A stretch of 64,000 nt of DNA. It comes from Boswellia sacra (lineage: Eukaryota; Streptophyta; Magnoliopsida; Sapindales; Burseraceae). The DNA lies in the NCBI GenBank assembly GCA_013180625.2, contig SNVD02010047.1:365592-429591 (forward strand), given 5' to 3'. The translations under genes and the position numbers were made by a program. This document shows, in pieces, positions 57,101-64,000 of the stretch (the stretch's first letter is position 1; each line of letters starts with the position of its first letter). The notes beneath the pieces were generated by a model. It did no database searches. It was not told the origin of the DNA and was given only the letters and a program-made list of their open reading frames with translations.

Positions 57101-59180
57101 TGGCCACTATTACTGTGAGGACCAAGGTATCACAATGAGGATGATGGATACCCTACGCACCTTGAGATGAAAAAGAGATAACGTCATGATCCCTAACATT
57201 GGTGGAAGAGGCTGTCAAGTTTACTTCATAGCGAGGGAGGTCATATCTTGCTTGCCTAGCTAGGTGCCTTCGGGCTTGGGCACTTGGACCAGCCACTACT
57301 CTCCCAAAAATTGTGGCTACTTCTTCTAATGGTTCTTTCCCTTTGTCATTCTTGTTAGATGGTTCAGAGGGCAGATAAATGTATTCTTGTAGCTAGCCAT
57401 CCTAGATAAGACCCTCGATTTGTTTCCTTAGTTCAAAGCAATCTGCAGTATTATGACCATGAGTCCGGTGGAAATGACAAAACTTTCTCTTATCTCTTGC
57501 TCTTGGATTTGACCGTAAGTTGGTAGGTTCTTTCAGTAGACCCTTATCTTTGATTTCCTTCAAGATATCTTGCTGTGGCATGTTAAGTAATGTGAAAGTA
57601 TGGTGCTCCTCCTGAGGTCGATTATGATGCTCTTGGCGGGATTAGGTGGATGGCCCTTGCAACAAGAAGCGATCATTTCTGAATGTATCTCGCGCAGACC
57701 GTCGATTCAAGATTGACCTCCGATTTCTATCATGATGTTTTCTTCTGTGATTGTCATATGGTCGTCTATCTGTACGTGAGGAATTAGGTATCACCGGAGT
57801 CTGCCCAGAGTAATTTGCTTGATAAATTTTCTCTGCATCAGCATGGCTAGAGATCCTTGCTAATGCTTATTGGTACGTGTGTGGGAGGTTAACAGAGAAC
57901 TCTCATGCTAGAGGGAGCTCCCTTTTGATTCCTTGGACCAAACCTTGCATAGCATAACTATCATTAAATTGATCCACTTGAGTAACCTCCTGCTGGTACC
58001 TGTCTACAAATGCACGGAGGGATTCATTACGACCCTGCTTGATTGAAAGAAGGCTCTGTGCTGATCGACTTCTTATTTTCATATTGCTAAAGTGTCTGAG
58101 TAAACTACGAGCAAGCTCATCAAAGCTGGAGATGGATGAGGCTGGTAACCTCCTATACCATTGCTTAGCTGATCCTCCAAGAATAAGAGAAAAAGTTCTA
58201 TATATTATTCCCCTCGAGACCCCTTGTATCTCCATATGAGAAACAAAAGAGTCTAAATGCTTTCGGGGGTCAGTCGTCCCTTGGTACAGCTCAAGTTGCG
58301 GCATCCGAAATCCGTATGGGTATCTTTCCCTGAGGATATCTTCAGCAAAGGGTGACTCCCATTATGGACGACCATCCTCTTCTCCTCCTGAACGCTTAAT
58401 CAACTTCTCCAATTTATGAATTTTTTCATCCATTTCTCGCTTAAATTCTGCATAATGATTATCTGATGTTTCCTCCTCTGAGACATCCATTGGAACAACA
58501 TCTGGGTGATGATTCTTACTTCTAGGTGGTGAGCTGGGGCGATTTCTCTCTGACTGATAGTTACCCTTTAGAGCGTAAGGACCATGATAAGAATAGGCTG
58601 GCTGATCAACATTACTTCCTTTTGGTCCTTGCTCAACGCTTGTATGACGCTTTTTGTTTAAAGAGTGACGAAGGTCTACTGCTGTCAATTATTGTTCAGA
58701 CATGACGTGTGAAGGAGAGGAAATCTTTGGGCGACCATCCCCTCCTTAAACAATAGGATGGGAAAGATTTGGTTGAATGACCTGATGGAGAAGTAATCCA
58801 GTGGTCTGGGCAACCAGGTCAGTACGCCCACCAACATCCGTCAAGACATTAGGTACTAACATAGCACTCCTTGGGTTATTTTCAGCAGTATTTGCAGCCT
58901 GTTGAGTACTATGTTCAAAAGCTTGGTTGAACATAGTCACCATACGGTTTATTTGTTCACCAAAATTTCGCATGGTATGCTCCATGGTTGTCAATCGACT
59001 CGTCTTGCCTTTCCTCGGTCTCCTAAATGGAAGTCGGAGTTGCTTGGGGTTAGGGCCCATCCCAGAGGATATTACTAAAGCTCTCCCTGTATCAACTACC
59101 CTTCGACGTCGGGGATGTGCTTCTACCTCGATTTCTTCGTCAACCTCTAGGGAGGTTGAGTGTTGGGATGCGTGACTCAT
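57101..59180 (-). pseudogene. gag region
   Basis: It starts with MSHASQHST at 59180, near the PBS. All pieces are in one frame, interrupted by stops near 58745, 58691, 58361, 57902 and several more. The retrotransposon gag core is at 58304-57903 (PRKHLDSFVSHME, then AKQWYRRLPASSISSFDEL and YQQEVTQVDQF). Further on is a single zinc knuckle-like motif, FCHFHRTHGHNTADCFEL (near 57480-57425), as found in Tat elements. Confidence 0.85.
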
Positions 59181-59232
59181 GATGTGTTTGATTATGTTTG
59201 GATGGGAGTAACAACTAAAGAGGCTTAGATTG

Positions 59233-59255
59233 TCGTTCCCATAGACGGTGCCAAC
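59233..59255 (-). other. Primer-binding site
   Basis: On minus, immediately after the 5' LTR end (CATCAACA), the sequence reads GT and then TGGCACCGTCTATGGGAAC. TGGCRCCGTCTRTGGGAA is a common PBS in plant gypsy elements. I do not assign the tRNA. Confidence 0.75.
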
Positions 59256-59616
59256 TGTTGATGCACGATTTCCAGACGGCCGGAAAGCGAGCTGGAGCTC
59301 GAATTGTACGTCGGGTCCAATCCTGAGAACAAAGAAAAATAGTCAGGGGTGCCGATGAAAACCCTCCAACGCTTAAGTCAGTTTTTGGCACTCCGGAATT
59401 TTCTAGGAGAATTTTCTAGAGAGAGAAGCTCTCAAAAGCAAAGCAAATTTAGAGAGAGAAAGAGTTTAGAAAAGTGTGCATGCCTTGAGCAAAAATCCAT
59501 GGGGTTTATATAGACATCAGGAGGAGTCATTGTGAAACCCAGATAATAGGCCAAATAATGGGCTCTAATAGTGGGCTTAGATTTAATTGAGGCCCAATTA
59601 TGTTATGGCTGTAACA
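59256..59616 (-). repeat. 5' LTR
   Basis: 361 bp, from TGTTGATGCACG to ATGGCTGTAACA on plus. A TTTATATAGAC stretch in the middle (59505-59515) could be a TATA region on either strand. Confidence 0.93.
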
Positions 59617-59870
59617 ACAATGAAGCATAAGCATAGACAAAATCATGTAAAACTAAGTAAATATATAAATAGTGACCATAACAATGGTAATGACATACCT
59701 TCTTTCCAAATAGGTAAGGAAGCAACCAACCTCGTAAAGCAAGAGAAATAGTTGAGACCAAAACAGAGTTGAGTCTAAAGAACACCAAAAGTGCTGCCAT
59801 AAGTTGAGTTCTATGTAGCTTATTTATTTGTTTATTACTGCACAAATGAAACAAATAGATCAGAACCAAT
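59617..59870 (-). repeat. Tandem 275-bp repeat, rest of unit 3
   Basis: Continues the unit broken at 49163: AAGCATAGACAAAATCATGT and onward match 48896 and following. On minus, MAALLVFFRLNSVLVSTIS reads in frame to an AAG|GTATGTC donor. It is the best-preserved of the three units. Confidence 0.6.
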
Positions 59871-60780
59871 CCTAGACTAGGCTAAGCGATCGCTGGTTAA
59901 GAAATGAGAGATCCAAGGTGGCTAAGATAGACCAGTTAGCTCTGCCCAGAGTGTTTCAATCCATGTAAGAGCAATAGATATATGACAATTATATAAAGTT
60001 TTTAAAAAAAAGAGAAAAAAAATTTTTATGTGAAATATATAAATAGATATATGACAATTAACATATTAATGAAAAGTTTTGAATGATAAATAGTTTGTAT
60101 TAGTAAAATTAATGGAGCTAGCTCCTGAACTAATATGAGAGTTTGTTTTTCTCTCATCTTTCTAAGAGTAGTATGTCCAGCGAAATACGTAATCAGAACA
60201 AGAAACAATTTTATAGATGTATAAAGGCCAAAGAAAAAAATCATGATATGTCATTGAACAATTTGATACAAAGCAGTCAAAACTTAACAACCAATGCAAA
60301 AAACTGCCCACCGGAAGTTATGGATCAATATATTAAGCCAAATGAAGTGCACAACAAAATGCTCAAAATCAGGTTTACGTCTTAAGCCAATTTAATTCAA
60401 CAAAAGCAAATATTAGACTTAAGACTTCAAAGAAAATTTAAAGAATTAGGATGATTTACATAATGAAATAGCAAAAACAGTTCAATGCCTAATTGTGCAA
60501 CAAAGTACTTGAAGCCCTTATCATGCATTTGGTTAAATAGATGTTTACTTAAATCTAATTGGTAATAGAAAGCAGGAATTGATTTCTTTAAGACACTTAC
60601 TTTCAAAAAATACAGAGAAATTAGATATGAAGAAGAAAACAGATGATAAATTTTATTACAAGTAAGTATTTAAAAATTAGATAATTTTAGAATTATCTAA
60701 AATAATTTAAAATTACGGTGTAAAGAGAGATTATAAGGGGTTTAAATAATAATACTAAAAAAAAAAGAACAAATTGCTGT
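59871..60780. other. Intergenic, no gene recognised
   Basis: AT-rich. An open frame at 60143-60385 (plus) and one at 60026-60244 (minus) overlap and match nothing known to me. Confidence 0.45.
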
Positions 60781-60832
60781 TGGGCTTAGCCCAAAAGCTG
60801 TAAAGCCCAATGGTGTAAATAATATAAATACG
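60781..60832 (+). promoter_or_regulatory. Site II-like motifs and TATA box ahead of small frame copy 2
   Basis: TGGGCTTAGCCCA near 60781, AAGCCCA near 60803 and AATATAAATA at about 60820-60830. The same arrangement (several AGCCCA, then AATATAAACA) precedes copy 1 at 27250-27345. TGGGCY elements are known in promoters of plant growth-related genes. That both copies keep motif plus TATA suggests the ancestor was transcribed. Confidence 0.5.
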
Positions 60833-60881
60833 TTAGCCGTTGGTGGCCTTCCCGCCCGACCCCTGTTCGACCTGAGAAGCC

Positions 60882-61097
60882 AGGGACGAGGAGCTCCAAA
60901 GATTCTACAGTGAAGTCCAAAAATATGTCAATGCCATCAAGATTTTGGACGATATGCTGTTTAACACGTTTATCCCCAATCCAGTACCGCGGCGGATGGC
61001 GGAGTCTCTCCAGCACCTGAGAGATGACAGAGCATGGTTGTTAAGGCGATTACGGCGAATCATCCGTCGTAGGATACGACGGATGATGTGGGACTAA
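60882..61097 (+). pseudogene. Small Arg/Met-rich reading frame, copy 2
   Basis: From the position equivalent to the copy-1 ATG, here AGG, there are 71 sense codons and TAA at 61095-61097: RDEELQRFYSEVQKYVNA, then ILDDMLFNTFIPNPVPRRM, then RRLRRIIRRRIRRMMWD. The N-terminal half looks helical and the C-terminus is strongly basic. There is no in-frame ATG before residue 24 and a TGA stands just upstream. Copy 1 has the ATG but is frameshifted. Either the frame was a real small protein that died in both copies in different ways, or the constraint is on the nucleic acid. No family recognised. Confidence 0.5.
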
Positions 61098-61174
61098 ACG
61101 AAACTAGCCTGTGAAGTCTCTTTCTTAGAGACTTTACAGGAACAAGAGAAAGGGTAATCAATATTTTGTTGATT
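61059..61174 (+). other. Three-hairpin module, copy 2
   Basis: HP1 61059-61087: ATCATCCGTCGT / ACGACGGATGAT, 12-bp perfect stem, loop AGGAT. HP2 61108-61140: CCTGTGAAGTCTC / GAGACTTTACAGG, 13 bp with one G-U type pair, loop TTTCTTA, again 10 nt after the stop. HP3 61156-61174: AATCAA / TTGATT. Compared with copy 1, each hairpin has at least one position where both partners changed and pairing was kept. Confidence 0.7.
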
Positions 61175-61405
61175 GGAGTCTTGGAGTTTCTTGGTATTTT
61201 ATGGGGGTCGTGGTCAAAGCGCGTTACCCGAAGATGGTTCATGATCAAAGGTAATCGTGGCTTCTTCTGATGATCTTTGTGAAACTTTCCAGTTAATACT
61301 ACGAGACTTGAAATGCTTTTTCGTTGAATTGTTCACTGATTTTTTTGTGATGGGGGTCGTCATTGATCCCTCTGTTCTTAACTTTCTTTATTATTTTCTC
61401 CAGAA

Positions 61406-63108
61406 GTGACAGAGAATTCATTGCATTTACGAAAGTTGAGTTTTTTGTTGTGGTCTAGTGATCTGGTTTTCTTTGCTTCTGATCTTCCTTCAGATATAGA
61501 TTCAGATAAAGAAGAGAAGAGACACAATAAGAAGAGCGAATTGCGTTTTCAAGATGAGGGGCGCAGGGCACGTTGGTTGGTAGTCTTAGAGAAAACCCCC
61601 AATCTTGGAAATTTTCAGGCTGTAAATACGATGATTCCGCTTCTTCTTTAATGCGAAAAACCAGTTCAAGGTCACATGAGGTATCACCCTTGGATGGAAA
61701 GGAAGAGAAATGCTAGTCATACGACGGTTCACTGTGAGAATTTTAGTGTTGGTATTGAATTAGCTGGGACTGCTTCAAGGCATCATCTGGTTGGGAGAGC
61801 TTAAATGTGAAGAGAAAGAGGTACAAATCTAATGTAACTTTTTCTATTTCCAACTTCAAAGAGTCCTTTTCTGTTACTCGAATTGTTTAAGATTTAGAAC
61901 AGGTGGCTTTGGGTTTGTTTATGTTATCTAAGGGGTGTGCACAATTGGGGTGAACTTTATTGTTAAAGTGAGTTTTCTGATAATCGTCCTGAGTTTGAGG
62001 TTAAGACATTGAACAAGGGAAAGCAAATTGTGAGAAAGGAGGGTGCGGGAATTTTTTTATAGGGGCAACGAGTCTTTGTAGGTGAAAAACCAAAAGGGTA
62101 GTTAGAAACTTGTGCTTCAGATTCTTTGAATGTTTTGCACTAGCAGAAAAAAATGAATGTGTGGAATGAGATTCTGGGAAGGGAAAGAAGGATCTTCAGA
62201 TTCTTTGAATGTTTTTGCATTAGCAGAAGAAAATGAATGCATAGAATGAGATTCTGGATAGAGAAAGAAGGATGAATTGGGAGTTTCTATTGAGAGGTTA
62301 TAGACAGGTGGTGATGTTGGGATGCCTGAACTGGATGATAATATGCTGCATTTGCATGGATTCTCCTCAAGGTAAATTTCAAGTGAACTGATGCAGTGTC
62401 AAGTGAGGATTCGATGAGAGAAATAGGTTTGGATTCGATGAGAGAAATAGGTTTGGATCAAGCTGGGATTGGCTGTTATGGAATCAACATCAAGCAAGAA
62501 AGTCCATTTTGATATGTGCTTGTGATGCTGAGCTTGAGGTGGATTCATGTGACAAGGTAAAATGTTGTATTTCACAGTCAGAAAAGTGGGATGATTCTTG
62601 GAAGAAATGTGAAATCGAGTGTAAGACTTGCATCAAGAGATACCAGTCTTACCAAGCGCCTGGAAGCCACCCGAGGATGCATAAATCCAACAGAAGCCGC
62701 TGCCGCCTGGAAGAAGTTGGTTTGGATCAAATTGGATTGGCAATATTTTGTGAAATCAACTTCATGTATGAATGTCTATTTTGGATTTTGTGATGCTGGA
62801 CTCGAGCTGGGTTCATGCAGTACATTGCAGTCACAACTCTTGGAAGAAGAAATGCGAAATCAACTGTAAGACCTCCAATAAAAGATGCATAAGTCCAAGA
62901 GAAGCTGCCTGAGCACTGGAGAGTGCTGGAAACTGGGAAGAACGGGAACAAGAGTGCCATGTCTCCTCAAACTGAAGCTGATTGCCATCTCCAACGTCAT
63001 ACTCTTTTAGTCATTTTTCTTACTATTAATGCTCAATATGTGAATGGTCTAAAAACTCCAGATTTCTTTATAAATTTTTTTTTTTACCCATATCATAATT
63101 ATTTTTGA
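61406..63108 (+). pseudogene. Decayed C2H2 zinc-finger gene, copy 2
   Basis: Collinear with 30436-32145. The best finger remnant is at about 62620-62700: CKTCIKRYQSYQAPGSHPRM, then HKSNRSR, close to the plant QALGGH finger with Leu-to-Pro and Gly-to-Ser changes. Another lies near 62850-62890. The N-terminal part has SDLPSDIDSDKEEKRHNKKS-like sequence (about 61480-61540). Many stops and shifts. The parent was probably a plant C2H2 transcription factor; no symbol can be assigned. Confidence 0.6.
62115..62272. repeat. Tandem duplication of about 79 bp in the zinc-finger remnant
   Basis: CTTCAGATTCTTTGAATGTT starts at 62115 and 62194, and both units run to GAAAGAAGGAT. The other segment has a single unit (about 31208-31290). 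A smaller duplication, GATTCGATGAGAGAAATAGG, is at 62408-62454. Confidence 0.85.
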
Positions 63109-63540
63109 ATTAATTTTTTAAACTATCATCTAGTTCTTTTTTCGAAAAAAGTTCAAAATCAAAATTAATGTCACAAAAAAATATGAAATTCATTGCTACT
63201 GTTATTAATTAATTAAAAGAAAAGTTTTGAAGATAAAAAATTAATTGCGAATTTTGTATCTAATAAAAAGCCAAAAAAGATAAAAGAATTAAGAAAATAG
63301 TTTCTTATAACACTTTCATCTTAAACAAACATATTAATATATAATTTTTATAGTTAAAAAAAAGTTCAAAATTAATATTTTGCAAATAGGAAACAAAAAG
63401 GTTTTGGAAAGTTCTGCTAAATCTGATTCCATGTGTTTTTAATACTAAAAATTTTATAAATAGATTTTAAATTTTGATATTATATCTAGAGTGTTAAAAA
63501 TTATTTTCCTACCAATAAAATTTGAGAACTTTTTAAATTT

Positions 63541-64000
63541 GCAATTTCTCTCCGCCCCCCACGCCGACTTCTCCCACTTCTCTGCCTTCAACGCCGACTG
63601 ATGAACACAATAGATTGGGGTTTCAAGCGATACCCTTCTCTTTTCTTTGGCCTCACAGATCTGTTCTCCCTTCTACTTCTTCTTTTTTTTTTCCCTCTTT
63701 CATCTCCTTCCTTCGTTTGGCATTGTAATGGATATGGCTGGAGTGTTCGCGAGGCCTGTAGGCTTGTTGGATTCGTAGCACATGTTGGCAGTGTATGGTG
63801 GTGATGCCTGTGTAGATCGATGTCAGCCTATTTCATTCGGGGGTTTTGTGATTTGGATGATTGAGGATGGTTCGTGATTTCCTTCTTGGAGTTAATTGAA
63901 TTGGGGTAGATTGGAGTTTTTTTCCTCCTAGTGTAGTGGCTGTGCTTTATGGCTGCGAAGGTGACGGTAGAGCTATGGCTGAGCTGCTGTTGTGAAATTG
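63541..64000. other. End of the duplicated segment and unannotated right edge
   Basis: 63554-63660 matches 34159-34260. From about 63720 the sequence is GT-rich with no continuous frame; phrases such as GGGGTAGATTGGAGTT near 63902 echo the MULE interior near 23690. Possibly the start of another such element that continues outside the window. Confidence 0.45.

Larger units (their letters stand above)
49164..59616 (-). mobile_element. Ty3/gypsy LTR retrotransposon, Tat lineage, degenerate
   Basis: The element is 10.45 kb, with LTRs at 49164-49522 (3' LTR in coding orientation) and 59256-59616 (5' LTR) and a 5-bp TSD ACAAT (49159-49163 and 59617-59621). The order on minus is gag, zinc knuckle, protease, RT, RNase H, second RNase H, integrase: the gypsy order. 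The second (archaeal-type) RNase H and an antisense gene near the 3' LTR point to the Tat lineage. The gag-to-RT part stays in one frame but has many stops; at least one frameshift follows RT. The LTRs differ at roughly 28 of 360 positions by eye, mostly transitions, so the insertion is old. It cannot move by itself. Confidence 0.92.

Overview
The window is nuclear DNA of a flowering plant. It holds GT-AG introns, an alpha-expansin, a plant polypyrimidine tract-binding protein, F-box/LRR and SINA-like ubiquitin-ligase families, a cyclin D fragment, and plant-type TEs (MULE-like elements, hAT MITE, Tat-lineage Ty3/gypsy). It is AT-rich and gene-poor, as in a eudicot. A woody rosid such as Citrus would fit, but that is an impression, not shown by the sequence.

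Layout. 1-6.0 kb: tandem F-box/LRR paralogs; the left one is cut by the window edge and frameshifted, the right one (4008-6006) is intact with three exons. Two non-autonomous MULE-like elements (187-1053, 2509-3444) sit in and between them. 9.1-10.0 kb (minus): an alpha-expansin with a premature stop. 14.4-15.0 kb: a hAT-type MITE with a perfect 8-bp TSD. 17.5-23.1 kb (minus): a complete ten-exon PTB gene, the clearest housekeeping gene here, with one GC-AG intron. 23.3-46.9 kb: three SINA-like copies (A intact at 25605; B and C broken at 40217 and 44337), all carrying remnants of the same MULE family upstream, and heavily rearranged by nested insertions: a cyclin-D-bearing segment, a NOT1 fragment, a solo LTR and MITEs.

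49.2-59.6 kb: a 10.45-kb degenerate Tat-lineage retrotransposon (coding on minus) with both LTRs, a 5-bp TSD, two RNase H domains and a decayed antisense gene. It landed inside a three-unit tandem repeat.

A segment at about 27.2-34.3 kb recurs at about 60.8-63.7 kb. Each copy holds a small Arg/Met-rich reading frame, then three successive hairpins with paired base changes, then a decayed C2H2 zinc-finger gene. The 27-kb copy is split by a 2.5-kb solo LTR for which the 61-kb copy is the empty site. This hairpin module is the least explained and most interesting feature. Only the F-box gene at 4008, PTB at 17536 and SINA-like A at 25605 look intact.
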